Below are positions 25,415-32,415 of a stretch of 64,000 bases of DNA, one piece after another. Under the pieces are notes generated by a model. The model saw only the letters and a program-made list of their open reading frames with translations, did no database searches and had not been told where the DNA came from. Source of the stretch: Mycolicibacterium sp. Lineage in GTDB: Bacteria; Actinomycetota; Actinomycetes; Mycobacteriales; Mycobacteriaceae. How positions within the stretch are numbered: position 1 is the first letter of the stretch; every line of letters starts with the position of its first letter. Made by a program: the position numbers and the translations under genes. The stretch is taken from positions 131,553-195,552 of the forward strand of contig NZ_JAEMTA010000003.1 in NCBI RefSeq assembly GCF_016462545.1. Reading direction: 5' to 3'.

Positions 25415-25459
25415 CCTCTCGACAATCTACCGATCCGAAGAGTCAACGGCCACCGGCGG

Positions 25460-26296
25460 TCAGGCGCCGTGCGCGGTCAACTCCGCGGTGGTGGCTGAGG
25501 CCGGGCCCGCACTCGTCACCAACGCGTAGAGCGGCGAAACCCAGGCGTGCGCGCCGGAGGCCGCCGGCGCGTAGCCGGTGTGGATCGCCAGCGCTGCCGG
25601 TGACAGCGAGTCGGTGGAGGTGTCGGGGTCGGCATCGCAGACCGGATCGCCGACGTCGCAGACGCTGACGGTGCGCGTGCCGATCTCGGGTGGCAGTTTC
25701 GCGGTCGGGGCCGACGCCAGGAACGAGTGTTCTTGAGCGACACCCTTGCCGGCGCTGGGGACGACGGCGGTCGATCCCATGTTGACCGTGGTGTCGACGG
25801 GCAACCGGTCACCGTCCGCGATGAGGAGGGCGGCCGCGACGTGGGGATCGTCGGCCAGGTCATGGAGGTTGCGGTGGATCACCATGGCGCCCTGCGAGTA
25901 GCCGGCGAGCACCACCTTGGTGTTCGGGCACCGCGCGGTGAAGGCGCCGAACTGCTCGGCCGTCGCGTCGGTGCCCTTCTCGACGCTGTCCATGAAGCCC
26001 ATCCAGCCGCCCAGGCCCCCCTCCAGCGGAACCGGCGCGGCCGGGTACTGCACTGCCTCGGCGGTGATGGTGTGCCCGGTGGCGGCCAGGTCGTCGCGCA
26101 GTTGCAGGTAGGACTGGTAGACCACGCCGCCCATGCCGCCGTTGGTGGTCAGGCCCGCGCCATCGCGCTGGCCCGATCCGGCAGCGCCGAGCCAGTGGTA
26201 GTCCGCGCATCCTGGCGCGGCCGCGGCGGTGCCGACCGACAATCCGGCCACCGCCGTTCCGGCGATCAGAACGGCAAATCCGAGACGACGAATCAC
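25460..26296 (-). CDS. Secreted cutinase-family serine esterase
   Basis: The 278-residue protein has an N-terminal signal peptide (IRRLGFAVLIAGTAVAGLSV then GTAAAA before the mature Cys). The alpha/beta hydrolase nucleophile is Ser in LAGYSQGAMV; the catalytic Asp region is CDVGDPVCD, flanked by the disulfide cysteines typical of cutinases, and the His is in AIHTGYAP. Mycobacterial cutinase-like proteins act outside the cell as esterases, phospholipases or thioesterases on lipid substrates. The start is the GTG at 26296 because GGAGGG lies 8 nt upstream. The C-terminal tail beyond the His is longer than in minimal fungal cutinases. Confidence 0.9.
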   Translation of the reverse strand: MIRRLGFAVLIAGTAVAGLSVGTAAAAPGCADYHWLGAAGSGQRDGAGLTTNGGMGGVVYQSYLQLRDDLAATGHTITAEAVQYPAAPVPLEGGLGGWMGFMDSVEKGTDATAEQFGAFTARCPNTKVVLAGYSQGAMVIHRNLHDLADDPHVAAALLIADGDRLPVDTTVNMGSTAVVPSAGKGVAQEHSFLASAPTAKLPPEIGTRTVSVCDVGDPVCDADPDTSTDSLSPAALAIHTGYAPAASGAHAWVSPLYALVTSAGPASATTAELTAHGA

Positions 26297-26643
26297 GATC
26301 AGTTCCCTCCAACCCTCGCGGCAGCGGGGTGTCATTGCGCTGCTGCGTCAGTCGGTTGATCGTCGTGACGGTCCGTCGGTGTTACAGGCGGGTAGGCGGC
26401 GGTGGGCGCACGCCGGTGGGGTCTGGACGATGCAGTCCCGTTGGTCCGGCGGCGACGTCATCGCCGCCGCGAGCGCGCGTTCCTCGCGAGCGGCGTCAGT
26501 GAGGCTTGTGAACAGAGGGTTTCCATTCACCCTCAAGGGCCGTCGCACCTCGTACTTCGTGTTGACGGTCATCCGTTCTGGACGATATAGTTCAGTTTGC
26601 CTAGTACTCAGATTTCCCCGCTTGCACAGATAGGATCCTCACC
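26297..26643 (+). other. Divergent intergenic region between cutinase and lipoprotein genes (347 bp)
   Basis: No gene is recognised. The left part would contain the cutinase promoter. The right part contains a strong vegetative promoter for the lipoprotein pair, listed separately, and is visibly more AT-rich from 26550 onward. Confidence 0.5.
26562..26591 (+). promoter_or_regulatory. Strong vegetative promoter for the lipoprotein pair
   Basis: TTGACG and TATAGT are separated by 18 nt, one of the best -35/-10 matches in the window. Transcription would start near 26598, and an AGGAT ribosome-binding site precedes the ATG at 26644. Confidence 0.6.
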
Positions 26644-26892
26644 ATGACAAGTCGGCTCACTCGCCGCGTCGCCGCAGGCCTCGGCGTCGCTGCCTTCATC
26701 TCCATGGGAGCACTGACCGCCTGCGGCGGAAGCGAATCCCCCAGCCCGTCCAGCACGACCACGACGACCACGACGGCGCCCTCGGCCACACCGACCGAGA
26801 AGAGCATCAACCCCACCGGCGGAAATCTCTTCACCCCGCCCGTGAAGGCTCCGCCCGCGCCCACCGCCATCCCCGGCACCCACAACAACTGA
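26644..26892 (+). CDS. Small lipoprotein, copy 1 of a tandem pair
   Basis: The 82-residue protein has a basic N-terminus (TSRLTRR), a hydrophobic h-region and a lipobox, ALTAC, so Cys is the likely lipidated residue. The mature part begins GGSESPSPSS, then a run of seven threonines, then Pro-rich sequence with TEKSIN and PPVKAPPAPT. It is nearly all low-complexity, suggesting an extended, possibly O-mannosylated, cell-envelope chain; Thr/Pro-rich mycobacterial lipoproteins are often glycosylated, but that is inferred here. It is a close duplicate of the next gene. Its function is unknown. Confidence 0.8.
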   Translation: MTSRLTRRVAAGLGVAAFISMGALTACGGSESPSPSSTTTTTTTAPSATPTEKSINPTGGNLFTPPVKAPPAPTAIPGTHNN

Positions 26893-27057
26893 TCCATCGA
26901 TCCACGGACAGCACGGATAGGACCGCTTCATGCACAGTCGGACCACTCGCCGCATCGCCGCCGGAATCGGCGTCGCTGCCTTCATCTCGATGGGAACACT
27001 GACCGCCTGCGGCGGAAGCGAATCCCCCAGCCCGTCCAGCACGACCACGACGACCAC
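26711..27057 (+). repeat. 61-bp identical direct repeat inside the lipoprotein genes
   Basis: Bases 26711-26771 and 26997-27057 are identical over 61 bp and cover the lipobox and Ser/Thr-rich part. Similarity continues on both sides, marking a recent tandem gene duplication or gene conversion. Confidence 0.8.
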
Positions 27058-27181
27058 CACGGCCCCCTCGGTGACACCCACCGAGAAGAGCATCAACCCC
27101 GGCAGTGGTAACTCGTTCAGCCCGGGTGTGAAGGCTCCGCCGGCTCCCACCGGAATGCCCGGCACCAACCACACCGGCTAG
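26930..27181 (+). CDS. Small lipoprotein, copy 2 of a tandem pair
   Basis: The 83-residue protein has the same layout as copy 1: HSRTTRR, h-region, lipobox TLTAC, seven threonines and TEKSINP. Most differences lie in the last 30 residues (GSGNSFSPG against TGGNLFTPP). It starts 37 bp after copy 1 with ATAGGA upstream, so both probably share one transcript ending at the hairpin at 27205. The divergent tail suggests that the tail, not the linker, carries specificity. Its function is unknown. Confidence 0.8.
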   Translation: MHSRTTRRIAAGIGVAAFISMGTLTACGGSESPSPSSTTTTTTTAPSVTPTEKSINPGSGNSFSPGVKAPPAPTGMPGTNHTG

Positions 27182-27204
27182 ACCGAACGTCGTCACCGCT
27201 TGAT

Positions 27205-27240
27205 ACGAGGCGGGCCAGTCCTTCGACTGGCCCGCCTCGT
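27205..27240. terminator. Perfect 16-bp hairpin between convergent genes, bidirectional terminator
   Basis: The arms ACGAGGCGGGCCAGTC and their exact complement flank a CTTC tetraloop. It lies 24 bp past the lipoprotein stop and 15 bp past the end of the converging TetR gene. There is no U-tract, as is common in mycobacteria. Confidence 0.8.
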
Positions 27241-27255
27241 CCAGTTCGTGGCCAC

Positions 27256-27903
27256 TCAGTCGGCGAGTTCGACGCCGACCGGTCGGAACGACTTGATGTG
27301 CTCGAGCGCGGAGTTCAACGCGGTCTGCATGAGCCGTGGGTCGTGGGCGGTTTGCGAGAGCAGATAGCCTCCCTCGACGGCTGCCAGCAGTCCGGTGGCG
27401 AGCGACGGCCCGTCGATCTCGGCCCTCAGGACGCCGGTGTCGCGCATCCGCTCCAGTGCCGCGGCCAAGATCGCCCGCCACTCCGCGAAGTGCGCGGCCA
27501 ACGACACGCGGGCCTTGTCGTCGCTGTCGGACAGTTCCGCCGCTAGCGAGCCAAGCTCGCAACCCCACAGCCCACGGCGCAGTGAGCAGCGCTGCACCAT
27601 CGCATCGCGCCACTGGTAGAGCCCACGGAACGAGTCGACTTTCTCCAAGCGCAGGCGCTGCCACGACAGGATCTCGTCGGCGCGCACGGTGATGACGTCG
27701 TACACCAATTCCGTCTTGTCGTCGAAGTGCTGATAGAACTGCGACTTGCTGGTGGCGCTGGCAGCGAGCACCTCGTCGATCGTCGTCGCCGCCACGCCTC
27801 TCACGTGCATCAACTCCGCCGCCGCGGTCACGATCCTGTTCCGGGTAGCGGCCCCGCGCGAGGTCAGCTTCGGCCGCGACACTTCGTTGGGTGACGGCGG
27901 CAT
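27256..27903 (-). CDS. TetR/AcrR-family transcriptional regulator
   Basis: The 215-residue protein has an N-terminal helix-turn-helix (TRNRIVTAAAELMH, GVAATTIDEVLAASATSKSQFYQHF) of clear TetR type, with K/F/Y residues preceding helix 4, and a C-terminal ligand-binding domain containing RRGLWGCELGSLAAEL. I start it at the ATG at 27903. The upstream in-frame extension would be encoded across a perfect palindrome that looks like its own operator, and a TACAGT -10 box sits 6 nt before this ATG (leaderless). It is probably autoregulated. The ligand and other targets are unknown. Confidence 0.88.
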   Translation of the reverse strand: MPPSPNEVSRPKLTSRGAATRNRIVTAAAELMHVRGVAATTIDEVLAASATSKSQFYQHFDDKTELVYDVITVRADEILSWQRLRLEKVDSFRGLYQWRDAMVQRCSLRRGLWGCELGSLAAELSDSDDKARVSLAAHFAEWRAILAAALERMRDTGVLRAEIDGPSLATGLLAAVEGGYLLSQTAHDPRLMQTALNSALEHIKSFRPVGVELAD

Positions 27904-27909
27904 CGTCCA

Positions 27910-27942
27910 ACTGTAGCCCTTTGTTTGGACTCTGGAGTCCAA
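27910..27942 (-). promoter_or_regulatory. TetR promoter and 18-bp palindromic operator
   Basis: A perfect palindrome TTGGACTC-TG-GAGTCCAA occupies 27925-27942. A minus-strand -10 box, TACAGT, is at 27910-27915, 6 nt before the tetR ATG. The operator sits at about -15 to -35, ideal for repression. Confidence 0.7.
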
Positions 27943-27969
27943 CTCAGCCGCGACGTCGACGTCCGCGCC

Positions 27970-29337
27970 CTACTGCTGCGCGGTGCCCAGCGTGACCTCT
28001 GTGGTCTGACTCGAACCGGACGGGTCCAGGTAGGTCAGCGTCACGTGATCCCCCGGCGCCTTCGACCGCACCGCGGCCACCAATGCCTCCGCGCCATCGA
28101 TCACGTGATCGTCCAGCTTCGTGACCACCACGCCACTGGGCACGCCGGCCGTCGCGGCGGGGCCACCGTCGACGACCTGCGCGACTGCGGCGCCGGGCGC
28201 GGTGGCGTCATTGCTGAGCTGTACGCCCAGCGACGCGTGCGTAGCCGTCCCGGTGGAGGTCAGCTCGTCGGCGATCCGCTTGGCCTGGTCGACCGGAATG
28301 GCGAAGCCGAGCCCGATCGAACCGCTCTGTGCACCTGACGAGTTTCCGCTGCCGCCGAGTGACGCGATCGCCGAGTTCACGCCGATCAGTTCTCCGTTCA
28401 TGTTCACCAGCGCGCCGCCGGAATTGCCGGGATTGATCGCCGCGTCGGTCTGGATGGCGTCGAGCACGGTGTTCTGGCCCTGGCCCTCGCCACCGGTGGA
28501 CACCGGACGGTCCAGCGCGCTGACGATGCCCGTCGTCACGGTGCCCTGCAGACCCAGCGGCGAGCCCACCGCCACCACGTTCTGACCGACCTTCAGGTCC
28601 TTCGACGACCCCAGCGCAATCGGGGTGAGGCCCGAGAGGCCCTGAGCGCGTACGACGGCGATGTCGCTCGACGGGTCGGCACCGACCACGCTGAACGCGG
28701 CCGTGCGACCGTCGGCCAACGTCACGGTGGCCCGCGTGGCCGCCGGGTTCGGAACTTCCTGACCGCTCGGAGCGGCCTCGACTGCGCCGCCGGTCGGAGC
28801 GGAGTTCAGCGCGGCGACCACATGGTTGTTGGTCAGGATCAAGCCGTCGGCGTCGAGGATGACGCCCGACCCCTCCTCGCTCTGGCCACCCATGTCGATC
28901 TGCAGCTTCACCACGCTGGGCACCACCTTCGCGGCGACCTGCTCGACGGAGCCAACGGGCAGATTGGCCGACGGCACGGCCGGAAGTTGGCTCGGCGCCG
29001 TCGCCAGGGCGTTGGCAAGCCCGCTCGCGGCCGTCCTGTCGTGCTGATTCGTCAGCACGACCGCGCCGGCACCGGCCGACACCACCGCGATGGCGGCCGC
29101 GCTGGTGACCATCAGCCCCACTCGGGATCGCTTGCGAGACTTGGTGATAGTCGCGATCGGCGCGGTGTCCGCCGATTCGGCGTGGTACTGCGGATCGTAC
29201 GCCGGTGACTGCTGCGCGTAGCGCCAGTCGTAGCTGGCCTGGTAGGCGGACTGCCCCGAATATCTCTGGCCTGCAGACTCATTGGGTCCCCTCATGGGGG
29301 TCGGACGGTGCGGAGGATAGTGCGGGTGGTTCGTCAT
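27970..29337 (-). CDS. HtrA/PepD-type membrane-anchored serine protease with PDZ domain
   Basis: The 455-residue protein has a Pro/Tyr-rich cytosolic N-terminus, one transmembrane helix (about 72-96), a trypsin-like domain (about 125-320) with catalytic His172 (TNNHVVAA), Asp225 (SSDIAVV) and Ser306 (GNSGGALV), and a C-terminal PDZ domain (about 345-445). This is the mycobacterial HtrA-like/PepD architecture. These proteases act in the periplasmic space in protein quality control and the cell-envelope stress response, and in tuberculosis pepD is under MprAB and SigE control. A tandem CTGAGA repeat upstream (29402-29418) could be the site of an MprA/OmpR-type regulator. The exact orthologue among the several mycobacterial HtrA paralogues is uncertain. 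Confidence 0.9.
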   Translation of the reverse strand: MTNHPHYPPHRPTPMRGPNESAGQRYSGQSAYQASYDWRYAQQSPAYDPQYHAESADTAPIATITKSRKRSRVGLMVTSAAAIAVVSAGAGAVVLTNQHDRTAASGLANALATAPSQLPAVPSANLPVGSVEQVAAKVVPSVVKLQIDMGGQSEEGSGVILDADGLILTNNHVVAALNSAPTGGAVEAAPSGQEVPNPAATRATVTLADGRTAAFSVVGADPSSDIAVVRAQGLSGLTPIALGSSKDLKVGQNVVAVGSPLGLQGTVTTGIVSALDRPVSTGGEGQGQNTVLDAIQTDAAINPGNSGGALVNMNGELIGVNSAIASLGGSGNSSGAQSGSIGLGFAIPVDQAKRIADELTSTGTATHASLGVQLSNDATAPGAAVAQVVDGGPAATAGVPSGVVVTKLDDHVIDGAEALVAAVRSKAPGDHVTLTYLDPSGSSQTTEVTLGTAQQ

Positions 29338-29401
29338 GTCGTGGCGCCATACTTTCTTCGAGCGGACAGCATTGTGTTGACACCAAGGGTGCCCGGGGCA
29401 T

Positions 29402-29418
29402 CTGAGACGCGACTGAGA
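29402..29418. promoter_or_regulatory. Direct repeat upstream of the htrA-like gene, candidate OmpR-family site
   Basis: CTGAGA occurs twice with 11-bp periodicity (29402-29407 and 29413-29418), about 65 bp before the protease start. Response regulators of the MprA/OmpR family bind head-to-tail repeats spaced one helical turn apart. Confidence 0.35.
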
Positions 29419-29493
29419 GCGGGTTCTATGCAGCCCAAGACTTTTCGCCGCTCGACATTCCGCCGAGAGCGAAATGGGCGTGGTCGACGCCGC

Positions 29494-30693
29494 TCAACTA
29501 ACGCGCGATGCCCACGCATCGAGCGCGGCTTCGGTGGTCACGTGATCGAGCGCCCTCGCCACCGCACCGCGGAGTGGACCGTCATCACCGTGGGCCCCGT
29601 CACGCACCGGTGGTGCCGACGACTTGCGGAACGCCATCAGGCCGTCGCGGTAAGCATCGTCGAAGGCCCGACGTGCCGCCGCGCGCAGCGGAACGGCCAA
29701 GCCTCCCAGGGTGACGACCTCGGGATCGTGGAGGTTGACCAGACCGCCGATGCCGGCGCCGAGCGCCGCGGCCACCGAGTCGAACGCACGTCCGGTGCGG
29801 TCGTCGACGGGCCGGCCCAGCACCTCGTACGCATACCCGACCGGATCCTCCGGGAGCGGTTCGCCGAGCAGTCGGGCCAACGCTCGGCCGTCGAGTTCGA
29901 GATCCCAGCAACCGCGAGCACCGCACGGGCACAACAGCTTCCGATCACCAAAGGGCACGTGACCGTACTCTCCCGCAGCTCCGTGCGCACCCGTCACGGG
30001 CTCCCCGTTGACCACCAACGTGCCGCCCAACCCGACCGCGACGAGGAGGTGCAAGGCCGTGGTCGCACCCCGCGCGGCGCCGGTGCGGGCTTCCGCGAGA
30101 CCAGCCAGGGTGGCGTCGTTGCCAAGCAGCAGTGGCATACCGTCGGGCAGATCGGCGGATAGCACCGACAGGTCGACGTCTGGCCATCCGCGGGTGGTGA
30201 ACTGCACCAGACGCGCATCGCTGACCGTTCCCGCGACGGAGACCGACACCGCCCTGATCCGACCCGCGTCACCCTGCTGGACGGTCGAGATGGCCTCGCC
30301 CATGTCCGACAGCAGTCGCGCCGACCCCCTGCCCGCGTCGCGGCCCCGTGCCACGATGTGCGGCTCGCCGTCGATGCCCGCGAGCGCCACCCGCCAGTCC
30401 CGAGCCCTAAGTTCGGCCGCAAGGACGAGCGGTCCACTCGGATGGGGGCCGAGGATCGTCGTCGGCCTGCCCCGACCCGTGGCGGGGGCAGGCGTCTCGT
30501 CCAGCAGACAGGCCCTGCGCAGGCGGGCGGCCAGGTCGGCGGCGCCGCCGCTGCCGATGCCGAGACGCTGAGCCGCGGAGGCGCGGGTGATACCCGGCTC
30601 GGCCCGCACCAGCCCAATCAGCTGCGCGGCGCCGAACCACCGCTGCTGCGCTGCAGGACGCTGATCCGGGGACATCGTCAGACATGATGTCAC
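29494..30693 (-). CDS. ROK-family transcriptional regulator
   Basis: The protein has about 399 residues: an N-terminal winged helix (QLIGLVRAEPGITRASAAQRLG) and a C-terminal sugar-kinase-like ROK domain. The ROK domain contains GAAGEYGHVPFG and the zinc motif LCPCGARGCWDLE, with the Cys-x-Cys-Gly-x2-Gly-Cys pattern. Such NagC/XylR-like proteins sense sugars or sugar phosphates and repress nearby transport genes. It is divergent from an MFS exporter gene, with the two starts 35 bp apart and a TCAGACA/TGTCTGA inverted repeat between them, so it probably controls that transporter and itself. The GTG at 30693 is used; the ATG at 30675 is an equally possible start. Confidence 0.85.
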   Translation of the reverse strand: MTSCLTMSPDQRPAAQQRWFGAAQLIGLVRAEPGITRASAAQRLGIGSGGAADLAARLRRACLLDETPAPATGRGRPTTILGPHPSGPLVLAAELRARDWRVALAGIDGEPHIVARGRDAGRGSARLLSDMGEAISTVQQGDAGRIRAVSVSVAGTVSDARLVQFTTRGWPDVDLSVLSADLPDGMPLLLGNDATLAGLAEARTGAARGATTALHLLVAVGLGGTLVVNGEPVTGAHGAAGEYGHVPFGDRKLLCPCGARGCWDLELDGRALARLLGEPLPEDPVGYAYEVLGRPVDDRTGRAFDSVAAALGAGIGGLVNLHDPEVVTLGGLAVPLRAAARRAFDDAYRDGLMAFRKSSAPPVRDGAHGDDGPLRGAVARALDHVTTEAALDAWASRVS

Positions 30694-30721
30694 TTGATTA
30701 AACTCACTGTCTGAGTATATT
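30678..30721. promoter_or_regulatory. Divergent ROK/MFS control region with inverted repeat and promoter
   Basis: TCAGACA (30678-30684) and TGTCTGA (30708-30714) form an inverted repeat. On the plus strand, TTGATT (30694) and TATATT (30716-30721) are 16 nt apart, and the MFS GTG follows 7 nt later, so that transcript is probably leaderless. The right arm lies in the spacer, well placed for repression. Confidence 0.5.
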
Positions 30722-30728
30722 CATCGCG

Positions 30729-31913
30729 GTGACCGCCACTGCCCTCGAACGACCGCCGGGTGGCCTGCGACCACACCTGACCGGGCTGCTGTCCCTGGCC
30801 ATGGCGTCGTGCCTCGCGGTCACGACCGAGATGCTGCCCGTCGGACTGCTCCCGGCCATCGGTCAGTCGTTCCAGGTGGCGGACTCCGTGACCGGACTGC
30901 TCGTCGGCCTCTACGCCGTGATGGTTGCGGCACTCGCGGTTCCACTCACCCTGGCTACCGCCAGATTCGCCCGAAAGCCACTCCTGCTGACCACGGTGCT
31001 GTGTTACGCCATCAGCAATCTGACGGTGGCCTTCGCTCCGACCTTCGCCGTGCTGGCCGCCGGTCGCGTGCTCGGCGGGGTGACCCACGCGCTGTTCTTC
31101 TCTCTCTGCATCGGCTACGTGCCCAGATTGATCACCGGCCCACAGGTCGGTCGGGCTCTCGCGATCGCCGCAGGCGGTGCCACGGCCGGCTTCGTCCTCG
31201 GAGTTCCGCTGTCGACGTCGCTCGGCACGGCCCTCGGATGGCGGGCGTCCTTCGCCGTGCTCGCCGCCCTGTCCGTCCTGACCCTCCTGCTCGTCGCCGT
31301 GACCTTGCCGCAGGTTCCCAACGATCGCACCGCGCGTCATGACTCCGAAGTCCACAGCGGCAGAACCGGACTCGCCGCCGTGGTGTCGTCCAACGCCCTC
31401 ACCTTCCTCGGCCAGTTCACCCTGTACACCTATGTCACGCTCCTGTTCCTCGCCGTCGGCGTCGGACCGACGCTCATCGGCCCCTTGCTGCTGCTGTGCG
31501 GCGCCTGTGGCGTGGCCGGATTGGTCTATGCCGCAAGGACACTGGACCATCGACCGCGTCGCACGACCATCGTCGTCCTGACGACCGTCATCGCAGCCGT
31601 CCTCGTGCTGGGCGTCGGCATGCCCGCCCTGATCCCCGTCATCGTCGCGGCGGCCGTGTGGAACGGCGCGTTCGGCGGCGTACCGTCGATCTATCAGGCA
31701 TGCGCGGTGCGCACCCGCGCAGTGTCGCCCGAACTCGCCGGGGCATGGGTCAACGCGACCGCCAACTTCGGCATTGCGGGCGGCTCGGCGATCGGTGCCG
31801 CGCTACTGCCCGCCATTGGCATCGGCGGACTGCCCTGGGTCAGCGCGACGCTCGTCGGTGCCGGACTCGCAGTGAGCCTGGCCGCGCGCCGGGCATTTCC
31901 CTCGCGACCCTGA
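30729..31913 (+). CDS. MFS transporter, drug/sugar-efflux (AraJ/Cmx-like) type
   Basis: The 394-residue protein has 12 predicted membrane segments. The first helix contains the ATTEMLPVGLLP element seen in AraJ/SotB/chloramphenicol-exporter relatives, followed by LYAVMVAALAVPLT and the loop RFARKPLLL, equivalent to the MFS A motif. Helix 5 contains GATAGFVLGVPLST, matching motif C of antiporters, so proton-coupled export is likely. The GTG start is 7 nt after a TATATT -10 box without a ribosome-binding site. Control by the divergent ROK regulator is inferred from the shared operator-like repeat. The substrate is unknown; sugars or small drugs fit the subfamily. Confidence 0.87.
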   Translation: MTATALERPPGGLRPHLTGLLSLAMASCLAVTTEMLPVGLLPAIGQSFQVADSVTGLLVGLYAVMVAALAVPLTLATARFARKPLLLTTVLCYAISNLTVAFAPTFAVLAAGRVLGGVTHALFFSLCIGYVPRLITGPQVGRALAIAAGGATAGFVLGVPLSTSLGTALGWRASFAVLAALSVLTLLLVAVTLPQVPNDRTARHDSEVHSGRTGLAAVVSSNALTFLGQFTLYTYVTLLFLAVGVGPTLIGPLLLLCGACGVAGLVYAARTLDHRPRRTTIVVLTTVIAAVLVLGVGMPALIPVIVAAAVWNGAFGGVPSIYQACAVRTRAVSPELAGAWVNATANFGIAGGSAIGAALLPAIGIGGLPWVSATLVGAGLAVSLAARRAFPSRP

Positions 31914-32001
31914 CGGCGGTGATGTCGAGAACTGCCCCGCGGCTCCGTCTCAGTGTCGAGTGCGGCCACAATGGGCCGCAACGCAATCGAGGGAGACCAT
32001 C

Positions 32002-32415
32002 ATGGCCAAGTACCTGTTGCTGAAGCACTACCGGAGTTCGAGCATCCCCACCGACCGCCCGTTCGCACCCATGGACCAGTGGACGCCGGACGAGATCGAA
32101 GCCCATGTGCAGTACATGAGGGACTTCGCCGCCACGCTGGAGAAGAACGGGGAGTTCGTCGGTGAGCAGGCCCTGTCGGCTGAGGGCACGTTCGTCCGCT
32201 ATGACGGCCCGGGGCGGCCGCCGGTCACTGACGGTCCGTTCGCCGAGACCAAGGATCTGATTGCCGGCTGGATGATCATCGACGTCGACGACCATCAGCG
32301 GGCGCTGGACCTGGCTGGCGAGCTGTCCGCCGCGCCGGGCAAGGACGGCCAACCGATCTACGAGTGGCTGGAGGTCAGGCCATTGCTCACCGAGGCACCC
32401 ACGGTCACCGAGTGA
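32002..32415 (+). CDS. YciI/DGPF-domain protein
   Basis: The 137-residue protein has a YCII-related ferredoxin-like fold, beginning MAKYLLLKHY and carrying the diagnostic VTDGPFAETKDLIAGW motif with the DGPF sequence that names the family. Members are small proteins, usually encoded next to ECF sigma factors with an extended C-terminus, as here. Some YciI proteins are dehydrochlorinases or hydrolases using a His-Asp pair, but activity has not been shown for the sigma-linked group. GAGGGAG precedes the ATG. Its stop overlaps the sigma gene's GTG (GTGA), indicating strict co-expression. Confidence 0.88.
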   Translation: MAKYLLLKHYRSSSIPTDRPFAPMDQWTPDEIEAHVQYMRDFAATLEKNGEFVGEQALSAEGTFVRYDGPGRPPVTDGPFAETKDLIAGWMIIDVDDHQRALDLAGELSAAPGKDGQPIYEWLEVRPLLTEAPTVTE

